Virus record (IMG/VR): IMGVR_UViG_3300031753_000015
Location: 1 to 42,919 of that record
DNA from: a virus
Strand: one strand, 5' to 3'
Length of the DNA stretch: 42,919 nt
The first letter of the stretch is position 1; each line of letters starts with the position of its first letter. A program made the translations under genes and the position numbers. The notes under the pieces were generated by a model. It did no database searches. It was given only the letters and a program-made list of their open reading frames with translations, and was not told the DNA's origin. Of the stretch, positions 20,601 to 28,500 are shown piece after piece.

Positions 20601-21025
20601 AGATCGACCCGTTCCCGCCGCAGACCGACAGCGGCACGCTGGACCCCGCTCGCACCGTCGCCCTGCGCCCGCCCACCGCCACCGAGCTGACCCTGCTGCG
20701 CAGCGCGAGCATCGGCCTGGCGAAGGTGATGGAGGCGCTCGAGAAGCCGCCCACGCTCGCGCAGCAGCTCGAGGCCGAGCTCCGCCGCCAGCGCGACCTC
20801 AACCTCCCCGCCGAGTGGCGGAACGCGTTCGCCGCGGGCTGGAAGGACGCCCTGCGCCGCGCCGGCGTGCCCTTCCTGCTCGCCCTCGCCCTGCTGCTGC
20901 CCGCCAGCGCGCACGCCAGCAGCCGGCCGCGCGGCTACCACCCGCGCCCGCTGCCGCCCATCCACACCATCCACATCCCCGCGCGGCCGCGGCCGCGCCC
21001 GCACGGCCCGCGGAGGCCGCGGTGA
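20597..21025 (+). CDS. Membrane-anchored early protein with Pro/His/Arg tail
   Basis: The gene is 142 aa from ATG 20597 with a GAGGAGA site. The N-terminal 90 residues are soluble and helical (TELTLLRSASIGLAKVMEAL). One membrane segment follows (AGVPFLLALALLLPASAHAS, about residues 94-113), ending in an AHA-S sequence that resembles a signal-peptidase site. The C-terminal 30 residues are almost only Pro, His, Arg and Ile. It is probably an inner-membrane protein; a role in superinfection exclusion or host interference is a guess. Confidence 0.65.
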   Translation: MKIDPFPPQTDSGTLDPARTVALRPPTATELTLLRSASIGLAKVMEALEKPPTLAQQLEAELRRQRDLNLPAEWRNAFAAGWKDALRRAGVPFLLALALLLPASAHASSRPRGYHPRPLPPIHTIHIPARPRPRPHGPRRPR

Positions 21026-21243
21026 AGACCGAAGACATTCACGAGGGAGGCCGCTACGCCCGCACCGAGGGCTCCAAGTACGGCGCCCGGCGCATCGTGC
21101 GCAGGGTCACGAGGGTGCGTCCCAACCACTGGGAGGGGCGAACCTACATCAGTTATGAGCGCCTCGAAGGGCGGGGCTCCCGCGTGCGCGACACGGTCCT
21201 ACTCACGACCTTCGCCACTTGGGCACAGGAGGAACTGCCATGA
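21022..21243 (+). CDS. Small basic early protein, unknown
   Basis: This 73-aa product starts at GTG 21022, overlapping the preceding TGA (GTGA), and ends overlapping the SSB-like gene start. The sequence is compact with alternating strands (YGARRIVRRVTRVRPNHWEG, RTYISYERLEGRGSRVRDTV) and a net positive charge, in the form of a small beta barrel. It could bind nucleic acid. It lies immediately before the SSB-like gene and is presumably made together with it. No family is recognised. Confidence 0.62.
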   Translation: MKTEDIHEGGRYARTEGSKYGARRIVRRVTRVRPNHWEGRTYISYERLEGRGSRVRDTVLLTTFATWAQEELP

Positions 21244-21884
21244 ACGTCGCCGACGCCTGCATGGTGCCCGTAGGCGGCACCGTCCAGCAGCTGGTGGCTG
21301 TCGTTGCCCGCGCCAAGTTCGGCGTATCGACCGCCGGCGCCTACGCCCTCGGCACGCTGCGCGACGCGACGGGGACGATCGATTTCATGTTCGACCGCCC
21401 CCCCCAGGGCATCGCCGCTGCCACGATCGAGAACCAGGCAATCTCGATCGAGCTGGCGCACGTCCAGGACTACAAGGGCAAGAAGCGCCTCAAGTTTGAC
21501 GCCGCCGCCTTCGCGCTCGCCGCCGGCTCGCCGCTGCCGGCCGCGGCGCCCGCCCCGCTCCCCACCCCCCATCCGCAGCAGCAGCAAGCGCCGGCAGGCT
21601 TCCAGCAGCTGCCGGCGCCTTCCCTCCCTCGCCCGCAGTTTCAGGCGCCGCAGCCGCCGCCGGGTCAGCCCACGCTGGCAAGCTGCCTCGCCCTGATCGA
21701 GCAGGCCGCTCCTATCGTCGGCCAGGCGCTCTCCGTCATCGCTGGCAGCGCAGCGCCAGAGGCTCGCGTGGAGGCCGGCGGGGCGCTGCTCTCCACGCTC
21801 CTCATCGCCTATACCTCCGAGAAAAGCACGCTGCACTTTGCGCCGCTCCTCATGAAGGACATCGACGATGACATTCCCTTCTGA
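21240..21884 (+). CDS. Single-stranded DNA-binding-like protein with DDDIPF tip
   Basis: The protein is 214 aa from ATG 21240, with GGAGG 7 nt upstream and an ATGA overlap. Residues 10-95 are beta-rich with OB-fold character (VQQLVAVVARAKFGVSTAGA, TIDFMFDRPPQG, DYKGKKRLKFDAAAF). A Pro/Gln-rich linker follows (about 100-145), then a helical segment. The protein ends in DIDDDIPF. This is the exact acidic tip used by bacterial SSB to recruit repair and replication enzymes. Neighbouring nuclease and RusA genes support a recombination or replication role. The OB-fold is inferred from pattern, not from a recognised family. Confidence 0.7.
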   Translation: MNVADACMVPVGGTVQQLVAVVARAKFGVSTAGAYALGTLRDATGTIDFMFDRPPQGIAAATIENQAISIELAHVQDYKGKKRLKFDAAAFALAAGSPLPAAAPAPLPTPHPQQQQAPAGFQQLPAPSLPRPQFQAPQPPPGQPTLASCLALIEQAAPIVGQALSVIAGSAAPEARVEAGGALLSTLLIAYTSEKSTLHFAPLLMKDIDDDIPF

Positions 21885-22050
21885 CGCGACGGCCGACGCC
21901 CTCGGCCGCGGGGTAGTGGCGACCAGGAACGGAGTCGCGATCGTGGGGCTCCGCGAGGGAGAAGCGCTCTCTCCCGCGGAGGCCGAGGCGCTTGCCCGCG
22001 CCCTCTCCGACCTCGCGATGTTCTCCCGCGCGTTTCGGGAGGTGCTGTGA
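21868..22050 (+). CDS. Small early protein, unknown
   Basis: This 60-aa product starts at ATG 21868, 17 bp inside the end of the SSB-like gene, and its stop overlaps the nuclease start (TGATG). A beta hairpin (GRGVVATRNGVAIVGLREGE) leads into a helix (SPAEAEALARALSDLAMFSR). The close overlaps on both sides and the balanced composition support it as a real gene. It may be a partner of the nuclease or SSB-like protein. Confidence 0.6.
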   Translation: MTFPSDATADALGRGVVATRNGVAIVGLREGEALSPAEAEALARALSDLAMFSRAFREVL

Positions 22051-22829
22051 TGCCCTCCTTCGCCTGCACGCCGCTCGCCGGCCCCGCGCTGGAAGCCAGC
22101 CCGGGCTGGCAGGCGGTCGCCCGCGCGCTGCGGGCGCGCCGCCGACCGCCCAACCCGGACCCCTTCAGAATCTCCGTCACCGAACTACTGCAGCCGCCGC
22201 GCATCCGCGCGCTGGCCTGGCAGCACGCCCGCGAGCTCTACGAACGCCCCGCCGACGCCGAGCGCGAGATGTGGGCCATGCTCGGCGCCGGCATCCACGC
22301 CGTCATCGCCGAGGCCCTGCCGGACTCTTCGCACGGCGAACAGCGCCTCGAGGCCCGCTGCGGGCGCTGGACGGTTCACGGACAGCGGGACCTCCTGACG
22401 CCAGTCGTGGACGCCATGAGCTACGCGATCACCGACCACAAGAGCACCTTCATCCCGACGCAGCGATACCCGCCGAGCCGCTGGAAGGACTGGGTGACGC
22501 AGCTCAACCTCTACGCCTGGCTGGCGCGGGAGGCCGCGCCGGCGGATGCTCCGGTCGCGATCGTCTCCGCCGAGGTCGACGTCATCTACCGCGACTGGAA
22601 GGCGAAGGACGGCGCCGCCGGCGTCCCCCCGGTCGAGGTCTACCAGGCGCCGGTCTGGTCGCACGAGGAGTGCCAGGAGGTCCTTGACTTCCGGCTCGCC
22701 GGCCACGCCGAGTGGCTGGACCACGACGAAGCCCTGCCGCGCTGCACGCGCGCCGACACCTGGGGCGGCGCCCGCTGCGCTGGCTATTGCGACGTCGCCC
22801 GCTTCTGCCCCGTGGAGGAGAGGCCATGA
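22050..22829 (+). CDS. PD-(D/E)XK nuclease, RecB/Cas4-like, with C-terminal Cys cluster
   Basis: The product is 259 aa from ATG 22050. Motifs of the RecB-type fold are in order: GAGIHAVIAEAL (His83), HGQRDLLTP (Asp114), TDHKST (Asp129, Lys131), and the QLNLYAWL helix (Gln151) of RecB-family motif. Four Cys residues near the end (Cys232, 243, 247, 253, in RCTRADTWGGARCAGYC then RFC) resemble the iron-sulfur or zinc cluster of Cas4/AddB nucleases. It probably degrades or resects DNA ends for phage recombination or replication. It lies between the SSB-like gene and a RusA resolvase gene, a usual recombination-module arrangement. No annealing protein is recognised nearby. Confidence 0.82.
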   Translation: MPSFACTPLAGPALEASPGWQAVARALRARRRPPNPDPFRISVTELLQPPRIRALAWQHARELYERPADAEREMWAMLGAGIHAVIAEALPDSSHGEQRLEARCGRWTVHGQRDLLTPVVDAMSYAITDHKSTFIPTQRYPPSRWKDWVTQLNLYAWLAREAAPADAPVAIVSAEVDVIYRDWKAKDGAAGVPPVEVYQAPVWSHEECQEVLDFRLAGHAEWLDHDEALPRCTRADTWGGARCAGYCDVARFCPVEERP

Positions 22830-23122
22830 CAATCGCCCAGAGACTCGAACAGCAGAGCTTGCGCCGTCGCGCTTGCCGCAAAGAACGGAGGCCGCACATG
22901 TTGATTTTGTCCCGCCCCCAGGCCGCCATCGTCCGCCTCTACCAGCGGCGCTACGGCGCCCGCTCGCTCCGCGCCGCCCTCAGCAGCTTGCTGCTAGAGG
23001 CGGACGCGGAGATGGCCGCGGAGGAGCGCTGCGAGCAGCAGTATGCCCGCGAGGAGCAATCGCGGCTGCCGGCCGGCGCTGGCGTGCCGGTCTACCGGCG
23101 AATGCCACGGGGCATCCTTTGA
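22826..23122 (+). CDS. Small basic protein between nuclease and resolvase
   Basis: The product is 98 aa from ATG 22826 (GAGGAGA site, ATGA overlap). It is Arg-rich with helical segments (SRPQAAIVRLYQRRYGARSL, then RAALSSLLLEADAEMAAEER). It might be a ribbon-helix-helix or other small DNA-binding protein. The stop overlaps the TTG start of the RusA gene, so translation is probably coupled. No family is recognised. Confidence 0.6.
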   Translation: MTIAQRLEQQSLRRRACRKERRPHMLILSRPQAAIVRLYQRRYGARSLRAALSSLLLEADAEMAAEERCEQQYAREEQSRLPAGAGVPVYRRMPRGIL

Positions 23123-23616
23123 TCTCCTTTTTCGTAGCAGGCACCCCGCGGCCGGGCGGCAGCAAGCGCGCCGGCCGCGGGCGCACCGCCGGCGGGTTCA
23201 CCAAGATCGTCGAGAGCGGCAAGTACACCGCCGCCTGGCGCGAGGCGGTGGGCTGGGCCGGCCAGGGGGCCATGCGCAAGGGCCAGCCGCTGCCCGGCGG
23301 CAAGCGCACGCCGGCCTGCAAGCCCTTCAGCGGACCGCTCTATGTCGTCTTCACCTTCACGATGCCACGGCCGCGGCGGCCAACGCACCAGCACCCTGTC
23401 GGACGTCCGGACGTCACGAAGCTGGTACGGGCTGCCGAAGACGCGCTGACCGGCGTCTGCTGGGTGGACGACGCGCAGATCGTCTCCCAGAATGCCACCA
23501 AGTGGTACGCGGACGACAGCGGGGAGCACCCGGCCGGCCTCTTTGTCGAGGTCTGCCGCTTCCCGCCAAGCCCCTACGAGGGTCCCTTCCCGGGCACGCC
23601 GCCGCTCTGCGTCTAG
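23119..23616 (+). CDS. rusA: RusA-family Holliday junction resolvase
   Basis: This 165-aa protein starts at TTG 23119, in a four-base overlap with the preceding stop; no ATG lies at a better position. The RusA fold is shown by FFVAGTPRPGGSKRAG (N-terminal strand and basic loop), GRPDVTKLVRAAEDALTG (Asp98) and VDDAQIV (Asp117/Asp118), the catalytic acidic residues being in the expected places. RusA dimers cut four-way DNA junctions, clearing branched DNA before packaging. It ends the plus-strand early cluster; its stop shares a CTAG with the stop of the convergent gene. Confidence 0.9.
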   Translation: MISFFVAGTPRPGGSKRAGRGRTAGGFTKIVESGKYTAAWREAVGWAGQGAMRKGQPLPGGKRTPACKPFSGPLYVVFTFTMPRPRRPTHQHPVGRPDVTKLVRAAEDALTGVCWVDDAQIVSQNATKWYADDSGEHPAGLFVEVCRFPPSPYEGPFPGTPPLCV

Positions 23617-23786
23617 CCCGGCACGTCCTCCCGCCTGACCCAGCGGGCCGGCTTGCCCGGCTCGCGCACGCGGACGAAGCGGCCATCCTCGCTCTCGCGC
23701 TCGACGTGCACCTTGGGCTTGGGGTGCGGCGCCCAGGCCATGCGCGCCGGCAGGCCGTCCTCGCCAAGCTGCACCCGCCAGCCCAT
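23613..23786 (-). CDS. Small protein, unknown
   Basis: The product is 57 aa from ATG 23786 (TGATG overlap). It is a compact, mixed-charge protein (GWRVQLGEDGLPARMAWA, then KVHVERESEDGRFVRVRE), probably a small beta sheet. Its stop and that of the RusA gene on the other strand share CTAG at 23613-23616. It is the last gene of the minus-strand replication-side operon. No family is recognised. Confidence 0.62.
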   Translation of the reverse strand: MGWRVQLGEDGLPARMAWAPHPKPKVHVERESEDGRFVRVREPGKPARWVRREDVPG

Positions 23787-24022
23787 CAGCCCCTCTTCGC
23801 GGGCGGCGCTGCCGGCGCGGCTTCGAGGTCGCGCTGGCGCACCCGGTACTCCTGCGGCAGCGGCACCACGACGTCTCCCACCCGAGCATGACCCTCGCGG
23901 GTCACGATGGCGTCTCGGCGCTCCGTCTTGCGAGCGTCGGCGGGAAGCAGCAGCGCATCCTTGCGCGGCCACTCCACGGTGATCTCATCCCACGGCTTCA
24001 CGTAGCTCCATGTCTCGCCCAT
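23786..24022 (-). CDS. Small protein, unknown
   Basis: This 78-aa product starts at ATG 24022, with GGAGG 6 nt upstream, in a TGATG overlap with the HTH/replication gene. The sequence has well-formed beta segments (WSYVKPWDEITVEWPRKDAL, ARVGDVVVPLPQEYRV), with a disordered Pro/Ala C-terminus. It is co-transcribed with the possible replication initiator. No family is recognised. Confidence 0.65.
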   Translation of the reverse strand: MGETWSYVKPWDEITVEWPRKDALLLPADARKTERRDAIVTREGHARVGDVVVPLPQEYRVRQRDLEAAPAAPPAKRG

Positions 24023-24588
24023 CACACGCCTCCGTTCTGGCGCTCGCGCGCCTCGTCGTCCAGAGACTTCCAGGTGGTGTAGATGTCATCGCCGTCGTCG
24101 CCGGCCGGCCCCGCCAGCGCTGCGTTCTCGCGCGCGAGCGCCGCCTCGTAACGGCTGAGCGGCGCTTCGGCGGGGGGCGCTGGGTCGTTCCAGCGGTGCG
24201 CGCGCAGCCAGCTGGCCGCCAGCGGGGTGTACTGCCGGCCCCGGGCCTTCCAGTACGGCACCCAGCGCCACAGCGCCGCCAGCACCGCCTCGAGCGCCGG
24301 CCGCACGCTGGCGGTCTGACGCCAGGCCTTGTGCGCGTCGGCCATGGCCTCCTTGCGCGGGTAGTTGTCCGCGAACGCCTCCCAGCCTGCGTCGCTTGCC
24401 GGCGCCGCACGCTTGGGCTTGCGCTTCAGGTAGTTGAGCAGATCCTCGCGCCGGTAGAGCACGCGGGAGCCAGCCTTCGCCTGCAAGAAGGGTGGCCCAC
24501 CGGGCCGCAGGTTGGCGAGGTAGCGCGCCGAGATCCGCAGTACCTCGGCCGCCTCGGGGGTGGTGAGCAGTTGCTCGCTTGGCTCCAT
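24022..24588 (-). CDS. HTH protein with replication-protein-like C-terminal domain
   Basis: The protein is 188 aa from ATG 24588 (GGAGG site); a GTG seven codons upstream lies within the candidate operator and is rejected. Residues 8-58 are a MerR/excisionase-type HTH_17 domain (LLTTPEAAEVLRISARYLAN, then AGSRVLYRREDLLNYL). Residues 70-140 (WEAFADNYPRKEAMADAHKA, then PLAASWLRAHRWND) match the C-terminal module of many phage replication (O/DnaT-like) proteins. It is thus a candidate replication initiator, the only one I find. It has its own promoter and a dyad over the start point, which suggests autoregulation. Confidence 0.75.
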   Translation of the reverse strand: MEPSEQLLTTPEAAEVLRISARYLANLRPGGPPFLQAKAGSRVLYRREDLLNYLKRKPKRAAPASDAGWEAFADNYPRKEAMADAHKAWRQTASVRPALEAVLAALWRWVPYWKARGRQYTPLAASWLRAHRWNDPAPPAEAPLSRYEAALARENAALAGPAGDDGDDIYTTWKSLDDEARERQNGGV

Positions 24589-24601
24589 CGATCCTCCATT
24601 T

Positions 24602-24617
24602 CTGTCCACCAGGACAG
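24602..24617. promoter_or_regulatory. Dyad operator CTGTCC-ACCA-GGACAG
   Basis: Perfect 6-bp inverted arms lie between the -10 (24623-24628) and the start codon 24588, over the expected start of transcription. A bound dimer would block initiation. The HTH protein made from this transcript is the natural candidate. Confidence 0.65.
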
Positions 24618-24622
24618 GGAGG

Positions 24623-24652
24623 ATTATGCCCTTTCCCCTACAGCAACGTCAA
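24623..24652 (-). promoter_or_regulatory. Sigma70-type promoter of the HTH/replication gene
   Basis: TTGACG (24647-24652) and CATAAT (24623-24628) are separated by 18 bp, each five of six matches to consensus. It overlaps the end of the 108-aa gene, so the replication-side genes can be transcribed independently of the late operon. Confidence 0.75.
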
Positions 24653-24975
24653 GCTTTGTCCAGCAGTAACGGACGATCTCCGGTGGCTGCGTAGAGCGCC
24701 ACCACGCGCTCGCCGATCGCCGCGGCGCGCAGCTCCGCGCCTGCGCCCCAGCCGTCGATGACGGCCTGCGCAGTGCCCTTGGGAGCGAGGTCGAAGCGCA
24801 GGAGAAGCGCCTCGGCCGCGCGATGGGCGATGTTGAAGTCCCGCTGCGTCGCGGACAGCGAGTCGTCGCCAGCGATGCCCTCGACCGCGCCCTCGATCAC
24901 TTCCGCCAGGGCATTCTTCTGTGCCAGGGGCGGGCAGCAGATCCCCAGGATGCAACAGGCGTGTCCGTTGCTCAT
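24649..24975 (-). CDS. Small protein with N-terminal double-Cys motif
   Basis: This 108-aa product starts at ATG 24975, overlapping the preceding stop. The N-terminus has ACCILGICCPPLAQKNALAE, a CC...CCPP motif that recurs in small phage proteins, from memory. The rest is helical (FNIAHRAAEALLLRFDLAPK, ELRAAAIGERVVALYAATGD). The four Cys residues may bind metal or iron-sulfur. It follows a membrane protein gene; a role in the virion or host interaction cannot be decided. Confidence 0.65.
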   Translation of the reverse strand: MSNGHACCILGICCPPLAQKNALAEVIEGAVEGIAGDDSLSATQRDFNIAHRAAEALLLRFDLAPKGTAQAVIDGWGAGAELRAAAIGERVVALYAATGDRPLLLDKA

Positions 24976-25283
24976 CGTGACTTCCCCTTCCGTTCGTCGC
25001 GCTCGCTTGAAGATTTCAGCACCGCCACGTCAGACTTGAGGGTGCCGATGTCGATGCCCTGCAACCGCTGCTCCCGCTGGAGCTCGGTCTGCGCCTCCCG
25101 CACCGTCTCCACCACCGCCTCGATCGTCGCTCCCCGCCACACCACCACCACGACCACCCCCACGGCGCTGGCGAACCCCGTCAGAATCGTCGAGACGATG
25201 CCGAAGATGATAAGCAGCGTGTTGAGGTTGACGGCGGGGCCGCGCCCCTCGCGCGCCAGCTCCGCCGCTCGCGGAGCAGGCAT
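24972..25283 (-). CDS. Membrane protein with coiled-coil tail (holin/XhlA-like shape)
   Basis: The product is 103 aa from ATG 25283. One long or two short membrane helices span about residues 19-50 (LNTLLIIFGIVSTILTGFAS, AVGVVVVVVW). A charged coiled coil follows (VREAQTELQREQRLQGIDIG), with a basic end. This shape is common in phage lysis-associated proteins and some tail-associated membrane factors. The gene is not in the lysis block near 3-4 kb, so a second holin-like, immunity or ejection-related function is possible. Confidence 0.65.
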   Translation of the reverse strand: MPAPRAAELAREGRGPAVNLNTLLIIFGIVSTILTGFASAVGVVVVVVWRGATIEAVVETVREAQTELQREQRLQGIDIGTLKSDVAVLKSSSERDERKGKSR

Positions 25284-25474
25284 CAGCCCTCCGGCTTGGC
25301 CGGCGCGTCGTCACCGGCCAACGCCGCTTCCAGCGCGTCGATGCGGGCGTGCGCCGCGGCCAGCTCCCGCGCCAGCGGCTCGTACTCGAACATGGGGACC
25401 GTCTCGGTGCCGATCCGCTCGGTGATCCGCGCCAGGTGTAGGGCGTGGCGCTCGGGGTCGATCTCTAGGGCCAT
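25283..25474 (-). CDS. Small helical protein
   Basis: The product is 63 aa from ATG 25474, with a strong GGGAGGAG 5 nt upstream. Two amphipathic helices (RHALHLARITERIGTE and YEPLARELAAAHARIDALEA) suggest a small coiled-coil. It overlaps the membrane protein gene and follows the 1223-aa virion protein after 27 bp. The function is unknown. Confidence 0.65.
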   Translation of the reverse strand: MALEIDPERHALHLARITERIGTETVPMFEYEPLARELAAAHARIDALEAALAGDDAPAKPEG

Positions 25475-25501
25475 TGCTCCTCCCTTCAGCGGTTGATTCT
25501 A

Positions 25502-28500
25502 TCAGTGAACGACCGTCGTGGGGCCCGGCGCCAGAAGCCCTGCAAGCCACGCGCCGAGGTCCAGCCGCGATCCGCCTGGCGTGGCCCGCTGCGCGCCCGG
25601 CTGGTTGTGCCAGCCGGTGCGCAGGCTGATCGGCACCAGCGGGGCCGCGAGGTTCTGCGTGACGTCCCCGGCGCGCTGCGCCCTGCCTTCGCCCCGCTGC
25701 GGCTTCGCCGCTTCCGCCGCGCGCAGCAGCGAGCCGGGGACCGGCGCGAGCTTGTCGGTCAGCGGCCCCACCACGGACAGATCCTTGCTCGAGCGGCCGG
25801 CGATGCCGTGCGCCAGCTCGAGGTAGTGCTTGCCGACGTTCGTCTCGTAGAGCTTGCCGTCGAGCGGGTTGCGCCACTGCAAGTGGCTGAGCTTGTAGGG
25901 GTCGAAGGTCCCACCCGGGCCGTTCTGCCAGGTGTAGTGGCCGGCGGTCGCCTGCGACAGGAGCTGCATGGCCCCGAACATCAGGCCGTGGTTGATGTGG
26001 TAGTTGATCCCCATGGCCGACTCCACCGGGTTCTTGCTGAAAGGCGAGGCGAACATCTTGGCGCTGGAGATGTTCCACTCCGGCGACAGAAACCCACGCG
26101 CCAGCGCCTGCCGGATGGCCGGATCGGAGGTGATCGCGTTGCGGTGCAGCCTCCACTCCTGCGCGCCAAAGCCGTTGCCCACGGCATTGGCGACGCCCCG
26201 CATGCCCTGCTCCAGCGACTGCGCCCGGATAGCGTTGCGACGGGCGAACCCGCCGACGCCGAGCGCCCAGTTGCTTTGCCCGGAGTGCACCGCCTTGAGC
26301 GCGGCTTCGTTGCGGGCGAACGCTGCGATCTGGAGCCGCGGGCGCAGCTCATGCCAGAGGTACTCCGAATTCAGCTCATGCGCCCTGTTGAGCGCCTGCG
26401 CCGTCCAGGCCACCGGCTTGCCCAGTACCTGCGCCGCTCCCTGCGTCCCCTCGCCCCACCGCTGCACCCCCGCCAGCGTCTTGGCGAGAGCCTGCGCCTC
26501 GCCCTCGATCGGGGCGCCGTGGATGTTGCCGCCGGCGTCGATGTAGCGGAGCGCCGTCGCCTGCTCGGCCGCACTCAACGGCCGCGGGGCCAGCCGCTGA
26601 AGGCCGGGGACGTGGGACAGGAGCTGCCCCGCCGCCTGTCCTTGCGCCTTCACCGCCGATACCAGCCCCTGGAGCGGGTTGGGGTCCATGGCGACGGAGC
26701 TTTCGCCGAGCGCCCACGGATGCATGATCCCCATGAACAGCTCGGCCTGCTTTTCCGTCTCGTTTATGGCGTCGTAGGCCTCGCCGAGGCGGCCGACGTC
26801 GGTCCCGGTGATGATCGGCTTGAGGTTCTTCCACAGGTCCGGGTGGACGTAGAGGTTGCCGTCCCCTGGCACCAGGTCAGAGAGGAGCCGCACCTGGTCG
26901 GCGCGCTGGAAGCCCTTCGGCGGCTCGTAGCCGCGAAGCAGCGCCGGGTTGCCGTCCGGCATCTCCATCGGACCCCCGCCCGGCCCCTTGGTCGCCAGGT
27001 CCTCGACCTTGCCCAGCAGCTCGCGCATCGCCAGCGCCTTGCCGTAGCTCTCGCGGCTGGCGCGGATGGCCCCCACCAGGTCCTCGGTGCCGGGGACGGG
27101 GACCTTCCCCTTGTTCATCGCGTCAGCGAGGGTGGGGTAGGTCCGCTCCTGCTCCGGGCCGATCTTCCCGCTCGCGATCCGCGGGCCCTCCGGCTGGACC
27201 CACGGCTCGTCGTCCTGGAAGCGCAGCGTGAGGTAGTTCTGCCGCGCCGGCACCGGCTCGAGCCCCTGCTGCGCCCGCATGGCGTTGATATCCTCGAGCT
27301 TCCCGGCCGCCTCCTGCTGCCATTGGTTCCACAGGTCGATCGCTCCCTGCGTCCGCGGGTCCTGCGCCAGCCGCTCTTGCAGCGCCTCGGGCGTGTCGCC
27401 GGACACGTTGGGGTTGCCCCGCTTGCTGCCCTCGAGCATGTGCCGGGCGTCGGTGGCGAAGCCTTGCGGCCCCCGGTCGGCGTCCTCGAGCCCCAGGCTG
27501 GCGGCGTCCTCGAGCGACTGCACGCCGGCGGTGAACTCGGCCCGGTTGCCGCGGGTCACGAACGGGTGGCGCAGGTCGTCGTAGAGAAAGTCGTCCGTGA
27601 GCTGCTCCGGCGTCGGCGCGCTCCGCGTGCGCAGGAAGCCGGCTTCCGGGTTGATACCCTCCGGCGCGCCCTGCGGCGGCGGCGCCGGCGGCCGGCCCAT
27701 CCAGGTCGCCGCCGCGTCCTCCTGCGGCAGCATGCTCCCGTAGCCGGGCCGCGCGCCAGCGGCCGGCGGGGGCGACACGTCGGCGAGGGTCGCTCCCTGC
27801 GGCGGCCAGGGGCGCTCCGGCTCCCCGAGCATGGGAGCCCGGCCCCCCGCCGGATTGATCTGCGCGACGTGATTCGACTCGGTGCGATCCACAGGAAGGT
27901 CGGCGGGAAGATCCGACAGCACGCGCCCCGCTGCGGCGTCCTCAAAAGTCGTGCCTCGGGGGTACATGCCTTGGTCGAAGGACCAGGTTTCTCTCGTCCC
28001 CCGGTAGGGCATCGAGTTCCCTACCGGAGTTGGATTCATCTGCACCGCCGAGCGGTAAGCGGCTGCCTGCCCCGGAGTCAGCGGGCCATACTGCGGGTCG
28101 GCATAGCGCGGCGCGTTCTCCCGCGCCGCGAGCGCCGCGTGCGTCGCCTGCGCCTCCGGGCTGCCCGGCGGAGCCATGCCGGTCGACTCCCGCCACAGGT
28201 CGTCGACCTTCGCCATCTCGGCCTGCGTCGCCGCCTGCACGCGCTCCGGCGTCGCGTCCTGCGGCAGGCTGGCCGCGGCGCGGGCCTGCGCCTGGTCCTG
28301 CGCCTGGCGGTAGAGCTGCGAGGGCGGGGGCTGGCCCATGGCGTCGGGGGCGGGAGCCTGGTCCGCGGCGCGCGCCTCGTTGAGGGCGCGGGCGATGGGG
28401 GAGAAGTCGGCGCCCTCCGGGGCCGGCGCACCGTGCGCCAGGCCCCCGGCGGCGCCCCCCATCGCCAGGCCGAGGCCTCCGGCGACCGCCGCGGCCCGCA

